Assembly (NCBI GenBank): GCA_036250195.1
Contig: JAVHZZ010000005.1
Coordinates: 128,340,098-128,404,097, forward strand
Reading direction: 5' to 3'
Length of the DNA stretch: 64,000 nucleotides
Source of the DNA: Mixophyes australis
Taxonomy: Eukaryota > Chordata > Amphibia > Anura > Limnodynastidae
Shown here: positions 43,549 through 54,779 of the stretch, one piece after another
Position numbering within the stretch: position 1 is the stretch's first letter
Layout of the letters: the number at the start of each line of letters is the position of its first letter
Translations under genes and position numbers: made by a program
The notes under the pieces: generated by a model
What the model was told of the DNA's origin: nothing
The model's input: only the letters and a program-made list of their open reading frames with translations
Databases searched by the model: none

Positions 43549-44473
43549 TTACGTTACCGGACAGATTTCGGTTCCGCAACAAAGGGTGGAGACGCGTCAT
43601 ATACGGGTAAGAACGCAATGTGTTCAAAACCTGATTTTTTTTCTCTGTGTTGTGAAACCGAATGTCCGTTTTGCATAATCTGAAGGTGCACTAACTTGAA
43701 TCTAGGGACAAAAGAGAAAACGGTTTCTTTTTATTGTCATATTGCGTTTTTATGTATTACATTGCTTAGCGTATGTGTACTTCCTGCCTAGCGTATGTGA
43801 ACTTCCGGTAGATTTGCCACGTGTTTAATCGTTTTGATAGGTATTTTACATGCATAGTATAATCACTTGTGAAAGCCTCTGAAACGTTATTTACTATTGT
43901 TGGGAACTTTTGATTTTCTGCGCAGAAAAGATGTATATTGTGTGATTTTGTGACCTAGATACACTGTTTTATTGTTGATTGTGCTCAGTTGCTGTCTGAC
44001 GAGGCAGGTTGCCCAACTGAAGGACGGTATATGGGGCAGGTATACCGAGGGCGAAAACAAAGGGGGTTTTCGCAAAGCGCGCTCAATAGATCGCATGGTT
44101 TACTGATAATTAATGTTAGTAAGCAGTGCGATCTGACAGCACGGTAAGGACAACTGTGATTGTGAATTGGGAGAGCAGCTTGGAGGAATTATATTGGAAA
44201 GGCAGGTTGATTGTATCGACTTTGCGCTACCAAAGAAAATAAACTCAACAGATTCAGGGTATCGAGGAGCTGATAGCCCTGTAGCCCATTGTGATATATC
44301 TGTGTTAGGGGTCCTCGTCTGGTGCGAGTGGACGCGGCTTGAGGAAATACGTCCACGGCCATTAGAGATCTCTAGCAGTAGATTGTTTGTAGCAAAGGGT
44401 TGAAAGTGTTTGCGGAAGAGACAGAGTACTGCGGTATTGTCTGTGGTCCGCATAGATATTGATATTGTTTAAC
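43549..44473 (+). other. ERV leader between primer site and gag
   Basis: Noncoding leader where a packaging signal would lie. Open frames on both strands show no domain. No splice donor could be fixed with confidence. Confidence 0.5.
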
Positions 44474-46084
44474 ATGGGTGCTAAACAGACGCTAGAGATG
44501 GCCGAGGTACTGCCTAAGGAAGGGCCTATTGGTTCAGCAAGATTTCTTATGTGTAAGAAATATGGTGCATACGCAACTGCGTATTGGGACACGTGGGTCA
44601 AGATGACCAAGGATTGTGTTAGGCCTTTCCCAACAATAGGGAGTTTTAATGCAGAGGTACTAAATAATGTAAAAGATAAAGTGGGGTTGATTAAGTCAAT
44701 GAAAGTGAGAAATAAACATAATGATTGTTTGAAATTTTGGCAAATGGAAGGCAACACGTGGCAGGGAAGCAAGTGCACAGCGGAAGTAGGCGTGGCGAAA
44801 AGCACGCGCACAGCGGAAGTAGCCATTGAGAAGCGTGGAGATATCAGCGCAAGCGCGCCCCCGCCACCCTATGTGGCGGGAGGGGTAAGTACAGCCGTTA
44901 TTAAAAATGAAAAAAAGGAATTTGCTAAGTTATATCCTGTTTTAAGTCAGTTTAAAACAAGTGTTTCTGAAAAAGAGGATGAACCCACTGTAATATCAGC
45001 CATTGCCCATGCTGTTAATATGCTAGAGGTTCAGCGTAAGTATGGAAAGGGGGCAATGGCTGAGATAGGTGAGAGTAGTGTGACCACTAGGAGGGATAAC
45101 ATCCAAAGTACTGAAGTTGTTACTCCTGTATCCTGAAGATAGTGAACCGGTGGGTACATAACCTGTCCGCACAATATCAGTTCCCAATGGGAAGGCGGAT
45201 AAGGATGGTGTAGTTCCTTTAAGAAATGTTACAATGCATTGTCCTTGGACTAGATCAGAATTAGGTTCCATTATGACTGAATTCCCAGATCCTAGAAAAG
45301 AGTTGGCTAAGTGTCAGAAGTTTGTTAAAGACTTAGGAAATGCGCACGAACCAACCAATAAGGATTAGCGTTAGTGTTGAGGGCATGTCTTCCTCCCAAT
45401 ACTAACATACAAAAATTTATTAAAGATTGTTTGTTGGAGGGAGACGACACCTTGACAGATGAGGTGAATCAAGAGAATATAGAACAAATTTTCACACATT
45501 TAGCCATCTATTTTTCCAGTAAATCGGAGTAAAATTTTCACCATTAAACAGAAAGATAGTGAAGCAGCATCATATTACTTCACTAGAGTTATAGCAGCGA
45601 TAACACGGTTCACTGGGATATCAAACATAGGTGAGGATCCACATCACAGGGAGGTAGCTGTAGGAGTACTAATGGATGGTCTTAGGGAAAATTTAAAAAC
45701 CAGAGTGCAAACCTCACTACTTAATTGGAGAGGCATCACAGTAGATTCTCTTAGTCTGCTGTGGAGCATGACAAAAATATCTTTAGCAAAAAGGAAGAGA
45801 AGAGTGATAGGTTAATGACGGTAAGTATACAGGCTATAGAGGGAATGCATACACGGCCACCAGCATACAACCCACATAACAAGAAACATAAAATAATCAG
45901 GTGTTTCAACTGTAACGAAGAAGGACATTTCATGAGAGATTGTAAAAAGGAAAGACTCAATACACATAGGGGTGGGTCACGTAGATATCCTCCAAGGAGA
46001 AATTCACATAGACTAGAAGACTCACACCTGCCCGCGCATGTTATAGCAGCAAATGCTGCGTGGGAAAGCGATAGTCAGCGCTAG
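44474..46084 (+). pseudogene. ERV gag pseudogene
   Basis: The ATG at 44474 encodes MGAK, an N-myristoylation signal of the matrix domain. A PPPPY late-domain motif lies near 44860. The frame is open to TGA at 45134. The capsid region (45140-45760) is in other frames with several stops. The nucleocapsid, in a third segment from 45761, has a single CX2CX4HX4C zinc knuckle at about 45902-45943 followed by basic residues. The terminal TAG (46082-46084) is followed in the same frame by protease. The order matrix, late motif, capsid, one-knuckle nucleocapsid is that of gamma/epsilon-retroviral gag. The capsid breaks make it non-functional. Confidence 0.85.
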
Positions 46085-46855
46085 GGGTCAGGTCATACCT
46101 GTAGTCTACAGCCAGTGAGGTCAACTGAGAGTCTGAGAGAAGAACCAACAATGATAGTTGACATAGCTGGTAGGAAACAAACTTTTCTTGTAGATACAGG
46201 GGCGGCCAGATCTGTGATATCCTCTCCTTTTAATCTACAGGTGACCAGTAAAACTATTCCAGCTATGGGGGTAACGGGAAGAGTGTTAAATTATCCTTTA
46301 ACTAAACCCACAGAACTTACTATCGGGGCCCTGCATACCAAGCATTCGTTTCTCTTGGCTGCAGCAGCTCCTACTAACTTGCTGGGAAGAGACTTGTTAA
46401 GTAAAATGGGATGTGTCATATACTGTACCCCAGATGGTGTATTCCTAGATATACCAGAGATGGTCGTGCATAAGGTACAGGATATATTGGACACCCCTCA
46501 AAGGTTAATGTTGCACTCTACCGTTACAGAACAAAGTCCATCTCCAGTAAAGGGGATGTTGCTGCAAATACCGGGGTCCCTATGGACCAGAGATGGACAG
46601 GACACTGGATTGATGGCAAATGTAGCTCCTGTGATGGTAAATCTAAAAAGTGGTAGGATAGCTCCAAAAATCCCACAGTATCCATTAATACCAGAGGTGG
46701 AACTAAGGGTATATCCTGTTATTGAGAGGCTGTTGCAACAAGGGATTTTAATTCGTACATCCAGCACAGCAAATAGTCCCATTTTCCCTGTGAAGAAGAG
46801 TGGGGGGAGGGGCTATATATTAGTCCAGGTTAAGGGGAAAGTAGTTGATAGCTAA
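46085..46855 (+). pseudogene. ERV protease and start of RT (partial)
   Basis: The frame continues directly from the gag TAG. The aspartic protease has its Asp-Thr-Gly triad near 46194 and a Leu-Leu-Gly-Arg-Asp block near 46380. The last ~80 codons move into the N-terminal fingers of the reverse transcriptase. The frame ends at TAG 46853, within RT, so a nonsense mutation or frameshift lies here. In the ancestor, stop-codon read-through would have produced gag-pol; this is inferred from the in-frame TAG. Confidence 0.85.
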
Positions 46856-47227
46856 TTCCCCGTAGTGCCCAATCCAGCTGTCATCCTCATGCAGATTCCA
46901 TCGTCTGCTAGTCATTTTACTGTCATTGATCTATGTTCTGCTTTCTTCTCAGTCCCTCTTCACCCTGACTGCCAATACCTATTTGCATTCTCCTACAGGG
47001 GGGTGCAATATACATGGAACAGACTTCCCCAGGGGTTCATTGACAGCCCCTGTATTTTCTCCCAAGCCTTACATGACTGTTTACAATCCTTCCAACCTAG
47101 CAATGGGTCTGTTCTGATTCAATATGTGGACGATTTTTTGTTGTACTCTGATTCTTTTATGTCATGTTTACATGATACTAAATTGTTGTTGCTCCATCTG
47201 TCGCAAACAGGGCACAAGGTGGCAAAG

Positions 47228-47530
47228 AATACAATAGATATCTCCGGCGCTAATAGGTAGCATGAAAAACATGCAAATATCAGAAAAACATCAAATGCAG
47301 CAAATCAAAAAGAGGAAGTGCAAATCCTCTAATAAACAGACAAAACAAACCAAAAAGCAGATTGCGCACCAGATGTTCAAATCAAATAAATACACATAAA
47401 AAATATGTATAAAAATATATGAAAATAAATGTACAAACAGCTCATAATATAGTAATACCTCTGTTTACTGAATACAATGTATAAGTAAAATCAATAATCA
47501 CATAAAATTATCCACAGGCTCATAGGGACC

Positions 47531-47562
<32 letters not shown>

Positions 47563-48547
47563 GTGAGACAAATATCTCTATAGAGTAGCATGAAATTTTG
47601 CTTTCAACAATTGTCTCTATGACCAGAAGAATGGTAACTCTGTATTAAAATGTTGGCAAAACAAGCTCTATTCCACCTGATTCCAGTGTCTTGATTAATT
47701 GGCAGATTCCCGCAATCAAAGCGGTGTGAATGATATCAAATGTATAACTCCATAAAATCAACTGTATGATGATACATTAATGATGGAGCATAGATACAAA
47801 AGAATTGGTCCGCTATATAAAATGTCAATTCAGCCGATATAATTAGTCCAACTGGTAGGTAGATAAACCAGCAAAGCTTACCCGTAACGGGAAATGTGTA
47901 TCTGAATCACCGTGCCCCTGCACAAGCGGCTCAGGCGGCTTAAAGTTTCCAGAGTAGGTCTCGTGTGGTGCGCACCATAAAATTTCATCCGGACTGAAAC
48001 AAAAATAGTGCAGAGAAGAGTCCTCTTGAGGACACGGTAAGTATGATGCCTCTGGAGACAATGTAACACAGTCTTCACGATCAATGAGGCTTAATGAAGC
48101 CAATAACCAATAGTAGATACTCCATAGGATAAACAGATGAATATCAGCGACGCGTTTCGTCTGTCAAGCAGACTTTTTCAAGCTATAAGCTAACTGACAT
48201 TCCACTTGGTCATTTATAGAGAAAAATAGGAGGAACCTCATTAGGTAATTAGCAGCCATGTTTAGAATACATGATTCAAATTAGCAAAGTATAAAAAACA
48301 TATGGTCACTATGCGCCAAATCTCAAAATAAAAAACCATAAATACACATGTTATTTTAAAAACAGACAAAACTATGTCTAAGACAGAGGAACAAAATATT
48401 ACAATATAATATGATCTGTACTGAAATCCACATACATATGCATAAGTGGATTAGGTGCATTTAGCACCCATAAATAAAAACATCAAATGACTAAAAATAT
48501 ATAATACATATACACAAAAGTGCATGCTTGTACACATACATGAGTAT

Positions 48548-48585
<38 letters not shown>

Positions 48586-48738
48586 CAATGAAAACACAAC
48601 ATACAAGGTATAGTAATAATGGAAAATGAAAAATGAAATGAATGAATAAATAAGACGCATATGTGTATGTACATATGTGTGCGCATGCGCGGATGCGTGC
48701 ACTAACACACACATATACCCACATAAACATGATACCAT
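47228..48738 (-). mobile_element. Unclassified retroposon insert in ERV pol, possibly Penelope-like
   Basis: The insert is flanked by a 16-bp direct repeat GCACAAGGTGGCAAAG (47212-47227 and 48739-48754), the target duplication. It has no reading frame with a known domain. It contains TA microsatellites at 47530-47555 and 48550-48584. On the minus strand, 48183-48149 reads GTCTGCTTGACAGACGAAAC, then GCGTC, resembling the stem II-GAAA-stem III part of hammerhead ribozymes found in Penelope-like elements. The strand is given from that motif and is tentative. Confidence 0.6.
48149..48183 (-). ncRNA. Degenerate hammerhead-ribozyme-like motif
   Basis: The minus strand has a perfect 5-bp hairpin GTCTG-CTTGA-CAGAC followed by GAAAC and GCGTC. 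This is the arrangement of stem II, the GAAA core and a minimal stem III with cleavage triplet GUC. The upstream core reads CTTGAAAAA instead of CUGANGA, so activity is unlikely. It could also be a coincidence of a repeat end. Confidence 0.3.
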
Positions 48739-49325
48739 GCACAAGGTGGCAAAGGACAAGTTACAGCCATGTCAGACTAAGGTCAAATACTTAGGACACT
48801 GTAGAGCAAGCGTTCTTTAATCTCAAAGATAGTCTGTCTAGAGCACCTGCATTGGGAATACCTGATTATGAAAAGCCTTTTGAGCTATACTGTATGGAAG
48901 CTGATGGTTGTGCAGCAGGTGTCCTCACACAGAAACATGGTGACGCTAGCAGACCGGTAGCATACTACAGTGCACAATTGGACACTGTGGCAAGATCACT
49001 CCCAACATGTCTCAGAAGTGTAGCAGCAACAGCTCTTCTGGTAAGTAAGAGCGAGGACGTAGTATTAGGACATGATTCAACTGTCTATACACCCCATGCT
49101 GTATCAGCTCTGTTAAATTCAGCTCAAACCAGACATGTCTCTTCAGCTACATTCACAAAATGGGAACTAGCTCTGATGGCACCCTCAAACATCACCATCA
49201 AACGATGTAGCACCTTAAATCCAGCTACATACCTTCCATATGTGTCTCGAGAGACACAAAGGGTGGGAGGTGAGGAGACCCTGGGTGGTGATTAGTTTGG
49301 CAAGAGTACTGATACGCATGATTGT

Positions 49326-49910
49326 ATGGAATACCTGAACCAGACCTTTACTGCCAGGCCCGACATACGTGACACCCCCTTAGAAAATGTAGATTTTATG
49401 TTTTATACAGACGGGAGTTGTCATAGACAGACAGAGACGGGTGAACTATGTACTGGTTATGCTGTTGTAGATGATCAGGATGTTGTAGAAGCTAGACCCC
49501 TTGGCCCACCTCACTCAGCCCAGGTGGCTGAACTAGTAGCATTAAGACGAGCGTGTGAGTTGGGAAAGGGTAAATCAGCTAATATATATACTGACTCTAG
49601 GTACGCCTTCGGAGTAGTGCATGATTTTGGAGCCCTTTGGCGTCTTAGAAACTTTACGACAGCAGCAGGCACGCCAGTCGCACACTCACAACACATAAAA
49701 GGACTTTTGACAGCAATACAGTTACCCAGGACAGTAGCCGTCATAAAGTGTAAAGCCCATACCTCTGAAAAAGACCCGGTGTCATTGGGCAACAACAGGG
49801 CAGACGAAGATGCTAAATGGGCAGCAGGGCAACCTATGACTGTATCGACCGAGACTATGATGGTTTTTCAGACATTAGACATGCAGAAATTAATTGACAT
49901 GCAAGATTGA
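49326..49910 (+). pseudogene. ERV RNase H
   Basis: The open frame holds a Tyr-Thr-Asp-Gly-Ser block near 49405, a Tyr-Thr-Asp-Ser-Arg block near 49590 and a Lys-Ala-His plus Asn-Arg-Ala-Asp block near 49760-49805. These supply the catalytic acidic residues and terminal His of retroviral RNase H. The domain itself is uninterrupted, the best-preserved part of the provirus. It ends next to a deletion junction that removes the start of integrase. Confidence 0.85.
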
Positions 49911-50740
49911 CTATTTCCAATTACCACCTTGCAGGAATCTAAAGTACGTGTTAGTGTGTATTGATGTGTTTTCCGGTTGGGTAGAAGCATATCCGGCAGC
50001 CACTAATACTGCTGTGTTCACTGCAAAGAAAATTGTACAAGAGTTTGTGTGTAGGTTCGGTATCCCTACAATCATCGAAAATGATAGGGGTACCCAATTT
50101 ACTGGGGATATCTTCCAAAACATGTGTAAGCTCATGGGAATCGGTAGCAGACTTCACACCCCTTACCAACCGCAAGTAGTAAGGTGGAAAGAGTAAATGG
50201 TACTATTAAGAACAAGCTTGGTAAGATAATGGCTGAAACTGGGTTGGCGTGGCCTGAAGCTTTGCCACTAGTCCTCCATAGCATGCGAACCACTCCTAGA
50301 CCTCCTCTTAATCTGTCCGCCTTTGAGATACCGTTAGGCCGACAACCTCATTTGATCGTGAGTCCGCAAGACGACTTAAAGTGTAATAATGAAGTGACTG
50401 TACAATATCTTATAAAAATGAGCAGACAGCTAAAGCAACAATAACAAAAACTAAATATGCTGTCACCTGGTATGCCAGAAACTAACTGTCATGATGTTGA
50501 ACCTGGGGACTATTTTATGATCCGCAATTTCTTACGCTCAGGTTGTTTAACAGACCAGACCGTTGGGAAGGCCCATACCAAGTGCTACTGACCAGTACCA
50601 CATCGCTGAAAGTTGCAGAGAGAGACACTTGGGTCCATTCCACCCACTGCAGGAAAGTCAGTAACCCGGAGAAAGTGAGAGACAAAGCTAAGACTGATGA
50701 CACCGATCTGTCACTCGTAAACCTGTTCCGGGAGAGCTAA
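49894..50740 (+). pseudogene. ERV integrase, N-terminal domain deleted
   Basis: The catalytic core begins abruptly near 49910 with a CRNLKYVLVCIDVFSGWVEA-type block (first Asp). A second Asp lies in an ENDRGTQF block near 50080 and the Glu in a KERVNGTIK block near 50190, where there is a frameshift. The C-terminal domain (50543-50740) has the GPYQVLLTSTT block typical of gamma-type integrases. The HHCC zinc-binding N-terminal domain expected between RNase H and the core is absent. Confidence 0.82.
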
Positions 50741-50797
50741 AGCCTGCAGTCAAGACACCTGAGCCAGAGACGTTGCCTCAAAACTATCTTTCCAGCA

Positions 50798-52402
50798 ATG
50801 GAGTGGCGATTTTTGTTTTTCTTTTTTTTCCTGGATTATTCTTGTTTTTACTTTTTATAGGACACCCTATTTTTGTGAAGGAAAATGGAGGACAGAGGAA
50901 GGTTCTGGTAGTGATACCGATGAGATGGATATCGAGGAAAAGTTAGTAAAATACCCAGAACAGCCCATTATCAAGCTTGGTCCAGGGGTTATGAAAAGGT
51001 CTGCTAGCTCGGGAACTCGGAGACAGTGTGAGGGGCTATTGTCTGATGAGTATTGTATCTGTAAGTTCTGTGACTCCCTAGTTGAAGAGAGATGCATCCA
51101 ACGATGCCAGTCCCCGAGTACTCTGAATATAGGCGGGCATCCTTTGGAGGATTATCACTCCTTAGTGGGTAAGGTTCTAAACCAAACTGAGTGCTGGGTG
51201 TGCTCTCATGTGCCTCAGAAACAGCATAACATAGGACTAGTGCCGTTCCCACTAAACATCTCTGAGGTACTCGAATTAAGGGGAGGGAGGCCCATAGAAG
51301 GGAAGTACAATAACACTAGGTCCCCTAGTCTGAAGCTTCAACAATACTCCTTAGACAGATCTTTACTGTGCCTAAATATCTCTCATGCAAAGCGTCTGGA
51401 GAATTGGGAAGCTGACCTATCAGATCAGACCATGGCTCGCCACACTCATTTTAGAGGGAGACTTGCAAGGTCACCAATAGGCAGGAATGTTGATGGACAC
51501 CACAAATTAGGGTGTGTAACTAAACATAAGAAAGTATCCATTGGAAAGGTCTCTATAGGTAATTGTAAGAATGTCATCCATGCTGAAAATCATGACTATT
51601 ACACATGAAGAAATGGTTGGTATTCACAAGACTACATCCCCCACCATACATACACACACAGTATGAACACCGTGGCAAGAGAAATATGAATCCCGGTGAG
51701 GAACCCAAAGCTACAAAATTGATTAGTGAAACCGCTGGTTTTCAAGTTATTGTTGCTCTAGATCTCACCAGGACCACTCTGGGAACTTTAAATTTTAAAT
51801 ATATTCAAGACCTAGCTAAATTGATAGACAATATCACTGAGATGTATGATGACACTTTCAGGTATACTGGAAGGGAGCTACAAGCGTACTAGAAGGAGTT
51901 GGTGCAACATAGGTTGGTACTGAATTCTCTCACTTCTATTACTGGTGGATACTGTGTGACTTTGGCCACCCAGTTTGGTGTCAAATGTTGCACGTACATC
52001 ACCAATAATACGGATGACCCCAAAGAGGTTATAGACCAAAAGATGGATGAAATTCTGCAACTGAAATGGGAATTTCGAAGGAACCATAATTCTTCGTTAT
52101 ATGAGGTCGGGGAAAAGGTGGCAGGTTGGTTCTCGTGGTTGCACCCTGTAAAATGGTTCTCCGGTCTAGGGGAGTGGGTACAGGAAATGGTTGCTAGTGT
52201 ACGTAAGCTCCTTCTCCTTATACTTGGAGTCATCTTAGCAATTGGTTTGTGTGTCAAATGTGTTCCTACTGTGTTGAAGTGTGGAAAACAGTCTTCTAGG
52301 GGAAACACTGAAAACGAGACTAAAAGAGTGGTGCGAGATACCGAAGTCATGGTCTGTGAAGAAGTGTTGTATAATGCTGAACTTGAAACGGTGATTGTGT
52401 GA
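50798..52402 (+). pseudogene. ERV env pseudogene
   Basis: An ATG at 50798 opens a Phe/Leu-rich signal-peptide-like stretch that soon meets a stop. The surface-unit part (50925-51608) has Asn-X-Ser/Thr sites and a Cys-Trp-Val-Cys motif near 51193, the position of the CXXC disulphide motif in gamma-type surface proteins. The transmembrane part (51605-52402, two frames) has a cysteine-rich block ending Cys-Cys near 51990, a membrane-proximal Trp-rich stretch and a hydrophobic anchor at about 52205-52265. Stops and frame changes break it. No clear furin site or fusion peptide was found. Confidence 0.75.
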
Positions 52403-52419
52403 TAGTTTATTACACTATC

Positions 52420-52430
52420 AAAGGGTGGAG
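52420..52430 (+). promoter_or_regulatory. ERV polypurine tract
   Basis: AAAGGGTGGAG lies one base before the 3' LTR start (TGTCGAAG at 52432), the expected plus-strand primer position. Confidence 0.85.
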
Positions 52431-52896
52431 CTGTCGAAGTCAGCATATTGGATAAAGTCATTTCAATTAATATCGGGCAAACTTGGTTGTCTTTGTCCGA
52501 AAATATGCGTAGAGCACGCTACGGCGTGGAAGGGCGTATCCAGCCGCAACACGTGGCAATAAACAGTTTCTACACTTTTACACACATTCGCACAAACATA
52601 TACAGTTGTAAATAGTACACATTAATCGTAGTTGCAACACATAGTCATTTATGTTGAAATATAGTAGTATTCATTTTTAATATTATAAGTTATATGCATA
52701 TTAGTAAAACCTATGGTACAGGTTAAAGGAAATGTGTCATGTCTGATATCATTTTAATCCCCTATTCAGCAGCAGCTGTCCGGTTGATTCGGCGAAGAGA
52801 TCACACATTGCATACTCTAGTTATTGATGTTAGGGTATAAACCTTTAATATGATGCTGACTATAAAATGCTAATGGACTAGTTGAAACTGCAGTCT

Positions 52897-53024
52897 CAGA
52901 ATCAGCGGGTTTAAAGTCTTTACAAAGTTGGATTTGCGTGGGGCCTATAATCTCATTTGCATCCGACTGGGGGACGAATGGAACACTGTCTTCTGTACTC
53001 ATGAGGGACACTTCGAATTTCTGG
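52897..53024 (+). pseudogene. Gypsy RT fragment inside the ERV 3' LTR
   Basis: It encodes (with damage) the [14 protein letters not shown] to HFEYLV part of the same gypsy RT found reversed at 39267-39400. It ends at the same CTGG|TGTCAAAG junction as at 39263. Small differences (for example CATTTGCATCC versus CATATGCATAC) show that the two copies have diverged. Confidence 0.85.
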
Positions 53025-53236
53025 TGTCAAAGTCGTATAATTGGGTGAACGAAAGTATATTGGTTAATATTGTTTTACCGTGCGATTGCGATCAGTATGC
53101 CACGTGACACGTGGCATGGCACGATCACGCGGTAAAATACGTACGCACACACTCGCACCCTCACTTTTATTTATTTATATATTTCATATTTAAAATGGTT
53201 CCATTCCACAGGGATTTATGAGCAGATGGTATTTAG

Positions 53237-53290
<54 letters not shown>

Positions 53291-53744
53291 TATATTTATA
53301 TGTACACTTTAGTGATACTTAAGGTTCAGGTTACAGGAAACATGTCATGTTTAGTATCATTTTAATCCCCTATTCATCAGCAGCTGTCCGGTTGATTCGG
53401 CGAAGAGATCACACATTGCATACTCTAGTTATTGATGTTAGGGTATAAACCTTTAATATGATGCTGACTATAAAATGCTAATGGACTAGTTGAAACTGCA
53501 GTCTTGGCGGGAAGAACGGAGCACATCCCCTAGAGAGATGACCCGCACCTTTGAATTCTTTAGTTTGAACTAGCCTATGATCTGCAACCCCCTGGACCTT
53601 CCTGAAGCCTGGACCAATAGAAGCAAGCCACACCATCTGCATTGTTTTACTGTATTTCTGTTTGCATATAAGCAGGAGCTTTTCATCTAGTGTTCAGTCA
53701 TCTTGACCACAGACTTCAGACCTGAAGGACTGTTCACTGGATCC

Positions 53745-54361
53745 TGTCAGGCCGTAGGCCATTTGAGGAATATAACAGAGCAAAACACTAACCGGTATTA
53801 GCTCTACTGAACTAGTAGGTGCAGAGTCTAACGTACCCCGCAAGGAGGTTTGGACTTCACTGCACAGGGTACGCAGGTCACGGTCCTATTAGCCAGTTGC
53901 CGGTGTAGTGTAGAAGGGTCAGACGGTCCAGGTCACACCAATCGGGAATATGCGGTACCAAGGGAAATCCAAAGGAGTAGTCGCCAAGCCGGGGTCGAAG
54001 TACAATGTGGGTAACTCAGATAGTGGTCGCTAAGCCGGGGTCACAACAGGAAAGCAGGAACAGAAGAACTCACAGGAAACCAGGAGCAAGGAACCGGTAA
54101 CACAGTCTAGTAGACCTGTTACTCTGGCACGCTAATGGCGCCAGAGTCAGGTTTAAATAATGGTCAGGAGGACCTGATTGGCAGGAACAGGAAGCGGCAA
54201 CCAGCGGAGGCAGCGGCGTCCTGTTGCCTAGCAACGGGACAGAGGAAAGGGCGCATGCGCCCGACATTAAGGAGAATCCGGAAGGACTCCGGGGCAGCCA
54301 GCGGGGAGGTCAGACGTCCATTCCCCGACTGACAGGGGATCAACGGGAACGGCGTCTGACA
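53745..54361 (-). mobile_element. Gypsy solo LTR (617 bp) in the ERV 3' LTR
   Basis: The + strand reads TGTCAGGCCGTAGGCC...GGCGTCTGACA with a perfect 5-bp duplication GATCC (53740-53744, 54362-54366). Removing it restores the order seen in the 5' LTR (CACTGGATCC|AGAGC). Its layout matches the gypsy LTR at 34808-35463, in the same orientation, hence minus strand. Confidence 0.93.
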
Positions 54362-54779
54362 GATCCAGAGCACCTGCGATAAGTAACGGCTGTACTTATT
54401 TTTAATTTGCTTAAAATATTCTGCTACTTTTTGAGAATAAATATTTGTGCGTTGGAAACACAAATCGAGATTCGACAATCGTTATTGGATGGAGACAAAA
54501 TGTGCATAACACTTCTGTATTGCTTCCTACACATTTCTTCCCTTTTTGTGGGTGGTTCCAGTTGGATATCAACATATATTCAAGTTTTTCACTACAATTA
54601 TTTCACATCAGTCCATTTCCTCCCAACACCCTTTTATTGCGATTCAGTGGTATTAACACTTTTTCCTGGTTTCCTATTTTGCCTATGTAGCATTCGATAT
54701 CCCTGTGTCCAGTAACAAATTGAACCCCTTGCCATCATAATTCAGTGTTATCTCTCTTTATTGGTTTCCAGTATTATTA

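Larger units (their letters stand above)
46865..49295 (+). pseudogene. ERV reverse transcriptase, split by an insertion
   Basis: The first part (46865-47227) has the palm domain with the YVDD active site at about 47123-47134. A 1.5-kb foreign insert follows (47228-48738, with 16-bp duplication). RT resumes at 48739 but jumps after a KYLGH block to the connection region (48800-49295), so a piece of the thumb is deleted. A TGATTAG-type end closes the frame at 49295. The catalytic palm itself is recognisable. Confidence 0.85.
42681..54511 (+). mobile_element. Endogenous retrovirus, gamma/epsilon-like, defective
   Basis: LTR ends are TGTCGAAGTC...CATAACA. The 4-bp target duplication CTTC lies at 42677-42680 and 54512-54515. 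Signals in order: 5' LTR, primer-binding site, gag, in-frame TAG, protease, RT, RNase H, integrase, env, purine tract, 3' LTR. The 4-bp duplication, Pro-like primer site, single zinc knuckle and gag-TAG-pol arrangement all point to a class I (gamma/epsilon) lineage. The first ~465 bp of the LTRs differ at about 15 positions by eye. All genes are broken. Insertions lie in pol (47228-48738) and in the 3' LTR. It has the same orientation as PTPN4. Confidence 0.92.
52432..54511 (+). mobile_element. Composite ERV 3' LTR
   Basis: Sequence matches the 5' LTR from 52432 to about 52896. It is then interrupted by gypsy RT sequence (52897-53024) and an LTR start of the related family (53025). From about 53385 it returns to ERV-type LTR, repeating the segment 52744-52896, and runs to CATAACA at 54511. 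A gypsy solo LTR is nested at 53745-54361. A TA microsatellite lies at 53242-53285. Confidence 0.88.

Noticed and set aside
48451..48759. Three overlapping frames rich in IYIYIY and Cys/His
   Set aside because: They run through TA/CA microsatellites inside the pol insert; no domain.
52817..53011. Short minus-strand frame suggesting a new gene in the ERV 3' LTR
   Set aside because: It is the antisense of the gypsy RT fragment.
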